From positions 1 through 64,000 of the forward strand of contig NZ_JARQWR010000012.1 in NCBI RefSeq assembly GCF_030766725.1: a DNA stretch of 64,000 nucleotides. Reading direction: 5' to 3'. Shown piece after piece: positions 53,794 through 63,182 of the stretch. Both the position numbers and the translations under genes were made by a program. This DNA comes from Flavobacterium aerium. Lineage in GTDB: Bacteria > Bacteroidota > Bacteroidia > Flavobacteriales > Flavobacteriaceae. The notes below the pieces were generated by a model. It saw only the letters and a list, made by a program, of their open reading frames with translations, was not told the DNA's origin and made no database searches. Numbering within the stretch: the first letter of the stretch is position 1; every line of letters begins with the position of its first letter.

Positions 53794-55101
53794 ATGGCAA
53801 CTTTTAAAATTGAAGGTGGAATTCCTTTAAAAGGCGAAATAACACCACAAGGAGCAAAAAACGAAGCATTACAAATTCTTTGTGCTGTGCTTTTAACTCC
53901 TGAAAAAGTAACAATTAGCAATATACCTGATATTATTGATGTCAATAAATTGATTGCATTGTTGAAAAATTTAGGTGTAAAAATCACTAAAGATGCTCAG
54001 AATACCTATACTTTTCAAGCAGATGAAGTAGATTTAAAATACCTAGAATCTGAAGCATTTAAAAAAGAAGGGGCTTCTTTAAGAGGTTCGATTATGATTG
54101 TTGGACCTTTATTAGCTCGTTTTGGAAGAGGGTATATACCTAAACCAGGAGGAGATAAAATCGGTAGAAGAAGATTGGATACTCATTTTGAAGGATTCAT
54201 TAATCTAGGTGCAAAATTTAGATACAATAAAGAAGATCATTTTTATGGTGTAGAAGCAGACCGATTAAAAGGAGCACACATGTTATTGGATGAGGCTTCA
54301 GTAACTGGTACTGCAAATATTGTTATGGCTGCCGTATTAGCAGAGGGAATAACTTCAATTTATAATGCAGCATGTGAACCATATTTACAGCAATTGTGTA
54401 AAATGCTGAATTTAATGGGAGCAAAAATTTCTGGAGTCGGATCAAATTTATTAACGATAGAAGGTGTAGACTCATTAAAAGGATGTGACCATAGAATTTT
54501 ACCAGATATGATTGAAATCGGTAGCTGGATTGGTCTGGCTGCGATGACAAAAAGTGAAATTACAATTAAAGATGTAAGTTGGGAAAACCTAGGAGTCATT
54601 CCAAATACATTTAGAAAATTAGGAATCACATTAGAGAAAAGAGGAGACGATATTTATATTCCTGCTCATACCGATGGATTTGAAATCCAAAATTATATTG
54701 ATGGCTCTATTTTGACAATTGCTGATGCTCCATGGCCAGGTTTCACACCTGATTTATTGAGTATTGTGTTGGTTGTTGCTACACAAGCAAGAGGAAGTCT
54801 TTTAGTACATCAAAAAATGTTTGAAAGCCGTTTGTTCTTCGTGGATAAATTAATCGATATGGGGGCGAAAATTATTCTATGTGATCCACATCGTGCTACA
54901 GTAATTGGACATGATTACAAATCTCAATTGAAAGCAACCGTGATGTCATCTCCTGATATTAGAGCGGGTATCTCATTATTGATTGCTGCGCTTTCTGCAA
55001 AAGGAACTAGTGTTATTCAAAATATTGAGCAAATTGATAGAGGCTATGAAAGAATAGACGAGCGATTAAGAGCTATTGGAGCCCGAATTATTAGAGAATA
55101 A
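53794..55101 (+). CDS. murA: UDP-N-acetylglucosamine 1-carboxyvinyltransferase, Asp variant
   Basis: A 435-residue MurA, first committed step of peptidoglycan synthesis (adds enolpyruvate to UDP-GlcNAc). KNEALQILCAVL gives the substrate lysine/asparagine region and RRLDTHFEGF is conserved. The catalytic loop reads PKPGGDKIGRRRLD: Asp121 stands where E. coli has Cys115. This natural C-to-D change is known in mycobacteria and Chlamydia to keep activity and resist fosfomycin. The protein lies 15 bases after DUF4290. Confidence 0.97.
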   Translation: MATFKIEGGIPLKGEITPQGAKNEALQILCAVLLTPEKVTISNIPDIIDVNKLIALLKNLGVKITKDAQNTYTFQADEVDLKYLESEAFKKEGASLRGSIMIVGPLLARFGRGYIPKPGGDKIGRRRLDTHFEGFINLGAKFRYNKEDHFYGVEADRLKGAHMLLDEASVTGTANIVMAAVLAEGITSIYNAACEPYLQQLCKMLNLMGAKISGVGSNLLTIEGVDSLKGCDHRILPDMIEIGSWIGLAAMTKSEITIKDVSWENLGVIPNTFRKLGITLEKRGDDIYIPAHTDGFEIQNYIDGSILTIADAPWPGFTPDLLSIVLVVATQARGSLLVHQKMFESRLFFVDKLIDMGAKIILCDPHRATVIGHDYKSQLKATVMSSPDIRAGISLLIAALSAKGTSVIQNIEQIDRGYERIDERLRAIGARIIRE

Positions 55102-55117
55102 ACAATAAACAATTATG

Positions 55118-55162
55118 AAAAAATCCCTAAACTTTCTGAATATGATTGTTTAGGGATTTTTT
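55118..55162. terminator. murA terminator
   Basis: AAAAAATCCCTAAAC pairs with GTTTAGGGATTTTTT around a 15-base loop. It is usable from both sides (aroQ ends toward it). Confidence 0.88.
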
Positions 55163-55191
55163 ATGTTTAAATAAGAATGGATTGCAGTTTT

Positions 55192-55611
55192 TTACTGCTG
55201 TAAAAAAGCCTCAATAGCTAATGGATAGCTTTTCATTCCAAATCCTAATATGACACCTTTTGCAACGGGAGAAATATATGACTGATGTCTAAACTCTTCT
55301 CGAGAAAATGTATTGGATATATGTACTTCTATAACAGGTGTTGTTATGGCTTTAATGCAATCTCCAATTCCAATAGAGGTGTGTGTGTAAGCCCCAGCAT
55401 TTAAAATAATTCCATCATAATCAAACCCTATTTCTTGAAGTTTATCAATAATCTCACCTTCAATATTACTTTGATAATAGGATAGATTTATAGTAGGAAA
55501 CTGTTCTTGTAATAGTTGAAAATAATCTTCAAAAGTTTGATTACCGTATATTTCAGGTTCTCTTTTGCCAAGTAGATTAAGGTTTGGGCCATTAATGATA
55601 ATGATGTTCAT
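55192..55611 (-). CDS. aroQ: 3-dehydroquinate dehydratase, type II
   Basis: A 139-residue type II enzyme of the shikimate pathway. INGPNLNLLGKREPEIYG gives Tyr22 and Arg17, LNAGAYTHTS the Asn/His, and EVHISNTFSREEFRHQS the second His and Arg. It dehydrates 3-dehydroquinate by trans elimination as a dodecamer. Transcribed alone. Confidence 0.97.
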   Translation of the reverse strand: MNIIIINGPNLNLLGKREPEIYGNQTFEDYFQLLQEQFPTINLSYYQSNIEGEIIDKLQEIGFDYDGIILNAGAYTHTSIGIGDCIKAITTPVIEVHISNTFSREEFRHQSYISPVAKGVILGFGMKSYPLAIEAFLQQ

Positions 55612-55665
55612 GCGTATATTTTTAGTAAAATTAAGTATTTACTTCCAGTAATAAAGTATTACTAT

Positions 55666-55693
55666 AAAAAAAGCCGTTCAAACTGAACGGCTT
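55666..55693 (-). terminator. Terminator of the 55.7-kb porin gene
   Basis: Minus strand: AAGCCGTTCA, loop GTT, TGAACGGCTT and T run. It isolates the porin gene from aroQ. Confidence 0.88.
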
Positions 55694-55716
55694 TGTTATT
55701 TTTGATTTTCTATTGA

Positions 55717-56271
55717 TTAGAATAACATATAGCCTAAACCAACTTGAAATACAGCATTTTTAACATCGGCATCTTTAGATACTTCTGTTAAACCAATCGT
55801 ATAACGAGCATGCGCTCTTAAGTTTTCAGTAATGTTAAGACCAATACCACCCGCTAAAGAGAAATCAAATGATTTCTGGTCACTTAAGTTTACTTTGTCT
55901 TTATTACTTACTAAAAATGCAAATTGCGGACCTACTTCAACACTCAATCTATTCGATAAGATGTAATATTTTGCTAAGACAGGAACTGAGATATAAGCAG
56001 TTTTGTCTTCAAAATCTTTAATAGCTGTTTTTATTTTTGTACCCTGAGCTGTGTATAATAACTCTGGTTGAATTGAAAAATTTTCTGAAATTTTAAGTTC
56101 AGCTACAGCACCCACGTGGAAGTCAGTTCTGTTTTTATAATCAATTCCATCTAGACCACCTGAGTAGTTCGCAAAGTTAGCTCCGGCTTTAATACCAGCT
56201 TTAAGAAATTGTGCATTCATACTAGTAGTACCTGCAATAACCAATACGGCTAATAAAAATAATTTTTTCAT
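55717..56271 (-). CDS. Outer-membrane beta-barrel (porin-family) protein
   Basis: A 184-residue protein with a signal peptide (cut after MNA-Q) and an eight-strand OmpX-like barrel ending in GLGYMLF, with a terminal Phe as outer-membrane proteins require. Strands GIKAGANFANYSG and FSIQPELLYTAQG are typical of the PorT/OMP_b-brl_2 group. It is a paralogue of the gene at 59975. The role (pore, adhesion) is unknown. Confidence 0.9.
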   Translation of the reverse strand: MKKLFLLAVLVIAGTTSMNAQFLKAGIKAGANFANYSGGLDGIDYKNRTDFHVGAVAELKISENFSIQPELLYTAQGTKIKTAIKDFEDKTAYISVPVLAKYYILSNRLSVEVGPQFAFLVSNKDKVNLSDQKSFDFSLAGGIGLNITENLRAHARYTIGLTEVSKDADVKNAVFQVGLGYMLF

Positions 56272-56304
56272 AGTTAATACATTTTAATTTGATTGATATC
56301 ATAG

Positions 56305-56312
56305 CAAATTTA
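56305..56312 (-). promoter_or_regulatory. -7 box of the porin gene
   Basis: Minus-strand TAAATTTG, 33 bases before the start codon. Confidence 0.5.
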
Positions 56313-56678
56313 AATAAAATAGCTGTTGAGAGAAATAATTTGTTAAAAATTTATTCTTATTTTAATAAATAAATGCACAATTGTTAATCTTGTCTTAAAA
56401 TAATTTGCAGTCTACTTTTTTTTAAGAAATAATTAACGATTTGTTGCATCTTATAATTGTGTTTATAAAACCTATATTAAGCCGTTATTTTCTTGAAAAA
56501 GCAAGTTTAATAGGGCAGCTAATAGAAATGAAGATCAAAAAAGGTTTTCCTTTGAAGAGAATATGTTAAAGAAATCAGTTATTTATTTCACTATCTGTAA
56601 TATTTATATCACAGATCGAGTATATTTTGTGTAAAATTAACGTTAAGAAAAGAATTACTAAAATTAATAGATAAGGTG

Positions 56679-56708
56679 TTGTATGATATGGTTTAATTGA
56701 TAAATTTG
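56679..56708 (+). promoter_or_regulatory. Consensus promoter of the 56.7-kb barrel gene
   Basis: TTG (56679-56681), 19-base spacer, TAAATTTG (56701-56708), 29 bases before the ATG. The 466-base spacer 56272-56737 contains this and the opposite promoter only; it is very AT-rich with no other feature I can support. Confidence 0.65.
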
Positions 56709-56737
56709 CCTCATAAATTTAACATAAAATAATAATT

Positions 56738-57355
56738 ATGAAAAAAGTTTTATTAACAGCAATCGCTGTATTTGCATTCGGATTTGCTAACGCTCAAGAG
56801 GATAACGCAGGTTTCTCTAAAAGCGATACTTTTGTAACTGGTTCAGTAGGGTTTAATTCTCAAAAAACAGGGGATTTGAAAACTAATGGATTTACATTCA
56901 CTCCTAAAGTAGGATACTTCGTAACTGAAAACATTGCTGTAGGTGTTGGTTTAGGTATTACAACAAGTAAAACAGATAGACCATTTGCTGGAATTGATGA
57001 AAGAAAAACTACTGTGTTTTCTGCTGAGGTGTTTGGTAGATATTACATGAGCCCAGCATCTAAATTCTCTTTATTTGGGGAATTAGCAGTTGGTTTTGGT
57101 AATACAAAAATAAAAGATATTACTTCTACTCCACTTGGTTCTTTATCTACAGAATCTAAAAACAATGGTTTTAACGTAGGTTTCGCTCCTGGAGTTAACT
57201 ACTTTATCGCTAAAAACTTTGCTTTAGAAGCTACATTTGGGGTATTAAGTTATAACAGTTCTAAGCCAGATGTTGACGGTGCTGAATCAACTAATAAATT
57301 TGATATTGGTTTAAAAATGTCAGATATTAAATTAGGATTAGTTTACAAATTCTAA
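56738..57355 (+). CDS. Outer-membrane beta-barrel protein
   Basis: A 205-residue protein with a signal peptide (cut after ANA-Q) and a small barrel (TFTPKVGYFVTENIAVGVGL; IKLGLVYKF end with terminal Phe). It differs from the porin paralogues on either side in sequence but not in plan. Codon choice and the consensus promoter suggest good expression. Function unknown. Confidence 0.88.
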   Translation: MKKVLLTAIAVFAFGFANAQEDNAGFSKSDTFVTGSVGFNSQKTGDLKTNGFTFTPKVGYFVTENIAVGVGLGITTSKTDRPFAGIDERKTTVFSAEVFGRYYMSPASKFSLFGELAVGFGNTKIKDITSTPLGSLSTESKNNGFNVGFAPGVNYFIAKNFALEATFGVLSYNSSKPDVDGAESTNKFDIGLKMSDIKLGLVYKF

Positions 57356-57371
57356 TCTATACTTAAAATAA

Positions 57372-57401
57372 AAAAAACCTCTAGTTTATAGAGGTTTTTT
57401 T
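57372..57401 (+). terminator. Terminator after the barrel gene
   Basis: AAAAAACCTCTA, loop GTTTA, TAGAGGTTTTTT. Confidence 0.88.
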
Positions 57402-57442
57402 ATAAGTTAAAATAAAAAATTAACAAGAAAAATAATATATTT

Positions 57443-59896
57443 ATGAAATTGAAAATTACAATAATATTTTTTTTAGTAGCCTCAATTGTTAAGGCACAAG
57501 GTTATTGTCCACCTAATGGAGTATCAACAAATCCGTTAAATCCAGTTAATACATTACAACCATCTTATTTGAATCATTTCAATTGGGCGTCTGGAAATTC
57601 ATCTTATGGAATTAATTCATACTGTAATCCAAACTCATTTACTCCAAATCCTTTTGAGTCAAATCAGTCTGAATTATTATTTCTATCTCTAAATAAGGAT
57701 ATGAAACCTGAGGATGGATGGGAAGCAGTTGCATATAATTTAGGATATGATAATGATAATAATGCTTTACAAAGTAGACCAGAGCATACTTATTTAATGT
57801 TGTATAATAAGCATACAGGAATTTTAAGAGTTTTAGTAAAATGGTGTAGAAATACAAATTACAATGGAGCTATGTTAACCTTAAAGTTTGCGCCTGGTTT
57901 TCAAACTAATCTTTTAGATATGGCACATAATGAAAAGGCTTTGGATGTATTGCATGTGCAAAATCCATCATTTAGTACGACGTTAAAATTTTATAATGAT
58001 AACAATTCATGGTCTTATGCTGATTTTAAATTGAATTATGATCCCTGTACTTGTAGTTTTAATGAACCTTCAAGGTTAGCCCTATATACAGAGTTAATCA
58101 GTAATTCGTCAATAGAGCTTACCGGTAAGATGACAGGAATGATTACATCAGTTTCTCAAGGTCAAGGTACTGCTTCATCAGAAGGGAACTTTTGGAAGAC
58201 AGCGAACAATGTGAATAATAAAATGATGAAAGTGCATGGCGGAATTCAATCTTTTACTAAAGATTATGAGAAAATATATAAAAATCTTTCTGATGGTGGG
58301 GTTACTATTAATGCAATAAATTCCATTGGTAATTTTATGAAAAATAACCAATTTTTGAAAGCAGGATTAAAAGCAGTACCATATGTAAGTACAGGAGTGA
58401 AGTTTTTGAGTAGTTTACTTGGTGGAGGAGCAAGCGGAACAGGTCCGATAGAACTTGCCCCATTGAGTGTTAATCTTGATGTAAGTTTAAAAGGAACAAT
58501 TGCAACTCAAGACCCAATGCATAATCAAACGATTGGATTGCCAGGCTCCCAGAAACAAAACATATTAATTGGGGTTAATGGAGGTCAACCTTTATATAAT
58601 GAAGCCTTAGGGGTCTTTTCATTAATTAATACACCAGTAATGTATTATACGGAAACAGTAGTGCTAAAAGAATTTATTAATAGAGAAGAAGTAACACGTT
58701 TATTTGATGTAAGTAAATATTATGAATATAAGAATAAATTTAATTTTGTTAATAGAAATTATAAATTATCGGGTGAGACTTTGAAGTATGCAATTAATCC
58801 AGCTAGTGGATTAGTCTTAGAAGATGCAGAAGTTATGTTAGTAGTTGAATATGAGAAGCCTGGTTTGCAATATGCGAAGGATCTTCCAGTGCCAGCAACC
58901 ATAATTATTGATACTAATGTAGATAATGGACTACCTATTATAGGTACAGATATGGGGCCAGCAGTTGATATACAAAATAATAGATTTCAAAATGTATATA
59001 AGCCTATTGGGTCAAATAATTATAAAAATGATTATTCTTTTTCATATTTATATTACATAGAAGGAAGCTATTTTAACGAGGAGAAAGAATTAAAGTATGA
59101 TCCCAATGCCCATTATATGGGGCCACAATTTAGTTGTATGAATAGGTGTAGTTGGACTCCTAGTGGTTATGTGATCCCTTTTGCATACGAGCAATCACAG
59201 CCAGTTTATCAGGATGTTTATTTTTTAAAAAAGAATCATTTTTCAAGTAAATCACTAGGGTCTAAATTCCCATCTTTATTGACACCATTACCAGAATTTT
59301 TAGCGCCAAGAGTAAAAGGATTTAAGTTAAAATTAGTTTTGAATTTAAAGAGAACTGACAATCCTAATGCGCAGAACATACTGTATGTTGTAACGTATCC
59401 AGTAGATTTAAAACCAGCTCCAGCTGGATATAATATGAGTGGGTCAGACTATATAGCCGATGCACAAAATTATGCTGCTCAAGTAGGTTTCAACCCTGCA
59501 ACACCAGGTAATAAATTTTTACCTGTAACAACAGAAGAACTAACTACATTTTGTACAAGTAATACGTATAGAAATAATAGAATTTCTAATACAGGAAGAA
59601 TAAAGAATGTAGATAATATTTTGTTTAAACAAGATGGGTTAAAAGTAGGAGATAAGCCTATTTTATATCCTGTTCCTGCTAAAGAGAGTTTGCATGTTAT
59701 ACTGAATAATTGTGAAATAATTTCGATTATTGATTTTCAAGGGAAGTTAGTGTCAAATGATTTGAATACAAATCAGAAAGAGAAGGATGGGGAAGAGTTG
59801 GTCTTGGATATATCTAGATATGCTAAAGGAATTTACTTGCTGACTTATAGAGATACATCGAATCAAATAAGAAGTATGAAATTTACTATTGAGTAA
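57443..59896 (+). CDS. Secreted protein with T9SS type A sorting domain
   Basis: An 817-residue protein. The signal peptide ends VKA-Q and a type A C-terminal sorting domain covers about 735-817 (ILYPVPAKESLHVI, then LDISRYAKGIYLLTYRD and KFTIE). Such proteins cross the outer membrane by the type IX system. The middle has a hydrophobic Gly-rich stretch at about 320-345 (KFLSSLLGGGASGTG) that could be a membrane-interacting segment; I recognise no catalytic domain. Function unknown. Confidence 0.88.
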   Translation: MKLKITIIFFLVASIVKAQGYCPPNGVSTNPLNPVNTLQPSYLNHFNWASGNSSYGINSYCNPNSFTPNPFESNQSELLFLSLNKDMKPEDGWEAVAYNLGYDNDNNALQSRPEHTYLMLYNKHTGILRVLVKWCRNTNYNGAMLTLKFAPGFQTNLLDMAHNEKALDVLHVQNPSFSTTLKFYNDNNSWSYADFKLNYDPCTCSFNEPSRLALYTELISNSSIELTGKMTGMITSVSQGQGTASSEGNFWKTANNVNNKMMKVHGGIQSFTKDYEKIYKNLSDGGVTINAINSIGNFMKNNQFLKAGLKAVPYVSTGVKFLSSLLGGGASGTGPIELAPLSVNLDVSLKGTIATQDPMHNQTIGLPGSQKQNILIGVNGGQPLYNEALGVFSLINTPVMYYTETVVLKEFINREEVTRLFDVSKYYEYKNKFNFVNRNYKLSGETLKYAINPASGLVLEDAEVMLVVEYEKPGLQYAKDLPVPATIIIDTNVDNGLPIIGTDMGPAVDIQNNRFQNVYKPIGSNNYKNDYSFSYLYYIEGSYFNEEKELKYDPNAHYMGPQFSCMNRCSWTPSGYVIPFAYEQSQPVYQDVYFLKKNHFSSKSLGSKFPSLLTPLPEFLAPRVKGFKLKLVLNLKRTDNPNAQNILYVVTYPVDLKPAPAGYNMSGSDYIADAQNYAAQVGFNPATPGNKFLPVTTEELTTFCTSNTYRNNRISNTGRIKNVDNILFKQDGLKVGDKPILYPVPAKESLHVILNNCEIISIIDFQGKLVSNDLNTNQKEKDGEELVLDISRYAKGIYLLTYRDTSNQIRSMKFTIE

Positions 59897-59922
59897 ATAA
59901 TCAATACGGTTTTATATAAAAT

Positions 59923-59952
59923 AAAAAGACCCGCCAATGGCGGGTCTTTTTT
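59923..59952. terminator. Bidirectional terminator
   Basis: GACCCGCC, loop AAT, GGCGGGTC with A5 and T6 flanks, between convergent genes. Confidence 0.93.
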
Positions 59953-59974
59953 AATAAATAGATTCTGTTATTGA

Positions 59975-60589
59975 TTAGAACATAAATCCTAAACCAACTT
60001 GGAATACTGAGTTTTTAGCACTGTCATTTTTGAACGTGTCAGTTAAACCATAAGTATAACGACCTGTAGCAAATAGACCCATATCAGTTTTGAAGGTTAA
60101 ACCACCTGCAACACCAACTTCGAAATCTTTTGCACTGTTTGTTTCAACTTGTGCATCAGCTCCTTTAAGATCGATTTTCTCGTTCACTTTGAAACCCATT
60201 TGAGGTCCTACCTCAAAACTTAAACCTTTTACGACATACAATTTAGCTAATACTGGTACAGTAATATAGTCTAATTTGTATTCAGATTTACCTAATAGTG
60301 CATCGTTAGATTTGAAACCCTGTGTAGAATATAATACCTCTGGTTGAATAGAGAAAATATTATCTGCAATTGGAATTTCAGCTACAAGACCTGCATGGAA
60401 ACCTGTTTTGTAATCAGGACTTTCATTAAAACTTCCTCCAGTTACAGTAGAGAAATTCGCTCCAGCCTTAACCCCAAAACTTGTAGAGTTGAAAATACCT
60501 ACTTTACTCTTTGGTGTTTCTTGAGCGTGAGATACTGTTACAGCTGAAAGTAATAATGCACTTACGGTGAAAATTTTTAATAGTTTCAT
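59975..60589 (-). CDS. Outer-membrane beta-barrel (porin-family) protein, paralogue
   Basis: A 204-residue protein. ATG 60589 (MKLLKIFTV) gives a signal peptide cut after SHA-Q; an upstream in-frame ATG at 60631 adds a non-signal lead. FGVKAGANFSTVTGG, FSIQPEVLYSTQG and the end VFQVGLGFMF align closely with the product at 55717. The two copies flank the barrel and T9SS genes, as if a tandem set had been rearranged. Function unknown. Confidence 0.9.
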   Translation of the reverse strand: MKLLKIFTVSALLLSAVTVSHAQETPKSKVGIFNSTSFGVKAGANFSTVTGGSFNESPDYKTGFHAGLVAEIPIADNIFSIQPEVLYSTQGFKSNDALLGKSEYKLDYITVPVLAKLYVVKGLSFEVGPQMGFKVNEKIDLKGADAQVETNSAKDFEVGVAGGLTFKTDMGLFATGRYTYGLTDTFKNDSAKNSVFQVGLGFMF

Positions 60590-60683
60590 AATTAAAATGT
60601 TTTTTTGTTTATTTGCTATACATGGACACAAAGCGTGCCAATTTGTACTACTTTTATTGCTTTTTAGAAAATTTTAACATAAA

Positions 60684-61583
60684 ATGGGTGGTTGGAAAAG
60701 CTATATAAAAAGCTATCAGTCTTATTTAAAGATAGAAAGAGGATTATCACAGAATTCTGTAGATAATTATATTTATGATGTGGAAAAGCTGTGTCAGTTC
60801 TTAGAAGAGAATATTATTGACATAAGTCCGGTTTTAATAAAAGATGACATAGTACTACAATTTGTATATCATATCGCAAAAGATATGAATGCACGTTCCC
60901 AAGCCCGTATTATTTCAGGTTTGAAAAGCTTTTTTAATTATATGATATTTGAAGATTATCGAAAAGATAATCCACTTGAATTAGTTGAAATCCCAAGAAT
61001 AGGCAGGAAATTACCCGATACGCTTTCTATTGTAGAAATAGATCAGCTTATTGATGCAATTGATTTGAGTTTAGCAGAAGGGGAACGAAATAGAGCAATG
61101 CTAGAAACCTTATATGGTTGTGGTGTTCGAGTTTCAGAATTGATTGAATTAAAAATTTCAGATCTATTTTTTGAAGAAGGTTTTGTAAAAGTTACAGGAA
61201 AAGGAAATAAACAACGATTTGTTCCTATTGGGGAAACTACGCAACGATATATTAATATATATCGAAATGAAGTTCGAGTGCATCAAGTGATCCAAAAAGG
61301 ATTTGAAGACACCTTATTTCTAAATAGAAGAGGAAAGCAGCTTACCCGAGCTATGATTTTTACTTTAGTGAAAAATCTAGCAGTTAAAATTAATTTGAAT
61401 AAGACGATCAGTCCACATACCTTCAGGCATTCGTTTGCTACCCACTTATTAGAAAATGGAGCAGACCTAAGATCCATTCAATTAATGCTGGGACATGAAT
61501 CAATTACCACTACAGAAATCTATATGCATGTCGATAGAACGCACCTATCTAAGGTGATAGACGCATTTCATCCAAGAAAATAA
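60684..61583 (+). CDS. xerD: Tyrosine recombinase XerD
   Basis: A 299-residue tyrosine recombinase. The full active site is present: Arg149 (GCGVRVSEL), Lys173, His245 and Arg248 (HTFRHSFATH), His271 (LGHESI) and Tyr280 (TEIYMH), plus an N-terminal SAM-like domain (5-90). With XerC-like partners it resolves chromosome dimers at dif. The length and the lack of adjacent mobile genes favour the housekeeping enzyme. Confidence 0.95.
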   Translation: MGGWKSYIKSYQSYLKIERGLSQNSVDNYIYDVEKLCQFLEENIIDISPVLIKDDIVLQFVYHIAKDMNARSQARIISGLKSFFNYMIFEDYRKDNPLELVEIPRIGRKLPDTLSIVEIDQLIDAIDLSLAEGERNRAMLETLYGCGVRVSELIELKISDLFFEEGFVKVTGKGNKQRFVPIGETTQRYINIYRNEVRVHQVIQKGFEDTLFLNRRGKQLTRAMIFTLVKNLAVKINLNKTISPHTFRHSFATHLLENGADLRSIQLMLGHESITTTEIYMHVDRTHLSKVIDAFHPRK

Positions 61584-61633
61584 CCGTTAATCGAAATCTC
61601 GATCTATTTCAAAGCTTTTGCATTTGTGTGGAT

Positions 61634-61641
61634 TACCTTTG
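61634..61641 (+). promoter_or_regulatory. -7 box of the kinase-regulator pair
   Basis: TACCTTTG, 24 bases before the ATG at 61665; it excludes an in-frame GTG at 61626 as start. Confidence 0.5.
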
Positions 61642-61664
61642 CCTTTAAATTAATAATAACCACA

Positions 61665-63182
61665 ATGCTTGAAGGGAGTAATTCGAATTTATCAAATAAT
61701 GAAGAATTGAATCATTTTTATGAAAAGTTGTTAAATGAAGTCCCAGATTTTATTTTTCAATTAAAAATTGCTGAGGACGGCTCATTTTCTTTTCTTTTTA
61801 TTAGCCAGTCTATTAAAGAGGTATATGAATTTGATGTGGATGAAGTGCATAAAGATGCATCGTTAGTTTTAGAACAAAGAATACTAAAAGAAGATTATAG
61901 TGCATTTATCGTTTCTATATTAAAATCTAAGGTAGAGTTAAAGCCTTGGACAAATGAATTTAGAGCTTTATTGCCTACTAAAGGATTACGTTGGTTTAAA
62001 GGTAACGCGAAGCCAGAAAAAAAATCGGATGGCTCAGTAATCTTTTACGGAAGAATTACAGATGTTACCGAGATGAAGGAACAGGAATTAAAACTCAAAT
62101 TATCTGAAGAACGATTTCAGTTTGCATTAGATGCAACATCGGAGGGGATTTGGGATTGGGATATAAAAGCAAAAACCGTTTTTTATTCTGCTCAATCCAT
62201 GAAAATCCTTGATTTTGAATATGATGATGTTATTGATACATTGGAAAAATGGGACGATTTAATACATCCAGATGATAAGTTAGGATATCTTAGAGATATA
62301 CAACAACACTTGGATAATAAAACACCTTTTTATCAAAATGTTCAGAGAGTATTGAACAAGAATGGTCAATACAAATGGATTTTGAGTAAAGGCAAAGTTA
62401 TGGAATACGATGAAGAGGGAAACCCAAGTCGTGTAATTGGTACGCATCAGGATATTACGGCTCAGAAGGAGAAAGAAGATGAAATGATGATAACCTTGAA
62501 TATTGTGAGTGAGCAGAATAGTAGATTATTGAATTTTGCCCATATAGTATCCCATAATTTACGATCTCATGCGGGTAATTTTAGAATGCTACTCGACTTG
62601 ATAGAAACTGCAGAAAGTAATCAGGAAAAAGAAGAAACCCTTGTGCATTTAAGAACAATTTCAAATGAATTATCTGAAACGATAGAGCACTTGAAAGAAC
62701 TGGTTAGTATTCATTCGGATTTAAAATCAGTAAAAGAGAAATTAAATTTACATCAATACCTGCATAAGGTACTGAATATCTTAGGGGAGGAATTAAATAA
62801 ACATGGTGTTTTGATTTCAAATGAAATACCAGAGAACACGATTATAAATTATAATCCTGCTTATTTGGAAAGTATTTTGTTGAATTTCACTACAAATGCA
62901 ATTAAATATTCTCACCCGGACAGAATCCCAAAAATTATTTATCGATTCAATAAAGAAACATTTTGTTTAGAAATTATTGATAATGGTTTAGGTATTGACC
63001 TAGAAAAACATAGCGAAACAATTTTTGGTATGTATAAGACGTTTCATAAGCATCCAAACTCTAGAGGAATTGGATTGTTTATTACAAAAAATCAAATTGA
63101 GTCCATGGGTGGACGAGTAGAAGTATTAAGTAAAGTAGGGGAAGGAACTACCTTTAAAATTTATTTTGATGAAGAAGTTTAA
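61665..63182 (+). CDS. Cytosolic PAS-PAS sensor histidine kinase
   Basis: A 505-residue kinase without membrane segments, starting at 61665 (MLEGSNSNLS). PAS domains at about 20-137 and 150-268 (WDWDIKAKTVFYS; GTHQDITAQKEKE) are followed by DHp His297 (IVSHNLRSHAG), the N box (NFTTNAIKY), G1 DNGLGID and G2 GIGLFITK. The signal is unknown. It overlaps the next gene by 14 bases; the response regulator is its likely partner. Confidence 0.94.
   Translation: MLEGSNSNLSNNEELNHFYEKLLNEVPDFIFQLKIAEDGSFSFLFISQSIKEVYEFDVDEVHKDASLVLEQRILKEDYSAFIVSILKSKVELKPWTNEFRALLPTKGLRWFKGNAKPEKKSDGSVIFYGRITDVTEMKEQELKLKLSEERFQFALDATSEGIWDWDIKAKTVFYSAQSMKILDFEYDDVIDTLEKWDDLIHPDDKLGYLRDIQQHLDNKTPFYQNVQRVLNKNGQYKWILSKGKVMEYDEEGNPSRVIGTHQDITAQKEKEDEMMITLNIVSEQNSRLLNFAHIVSHNLRSHAGNFRMLLDLIETAESNQEKEETLVHLRTISNELSETIEHLKELVSIHSDLKSVKEKLNLHQYLHKVLNILGEELNKHGVLISNEIPENTIINYNPAYLESILLNFTTNAIKYSHPDRIPKIIYRFNKETFCLEIIDNGLGIDLEKHSETIFGMYKTFHKHPNSRGIGLFITKNQIESMGGRVEVLSKVGEGTTFKIYFDEEV

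Noticed and set aside
56338..56737. Possible small RNA in the 466-base spacer
   Set aside because: AT-rich throughout, but no hairpin with T run and no promoter other than the two assigned to the flanking genes.
60684..61583. Integrase of a mobile element
   Set aside because: No attachment repeats, transposition genes or tRNA next to it; length and active site fit housekeeping XerD.
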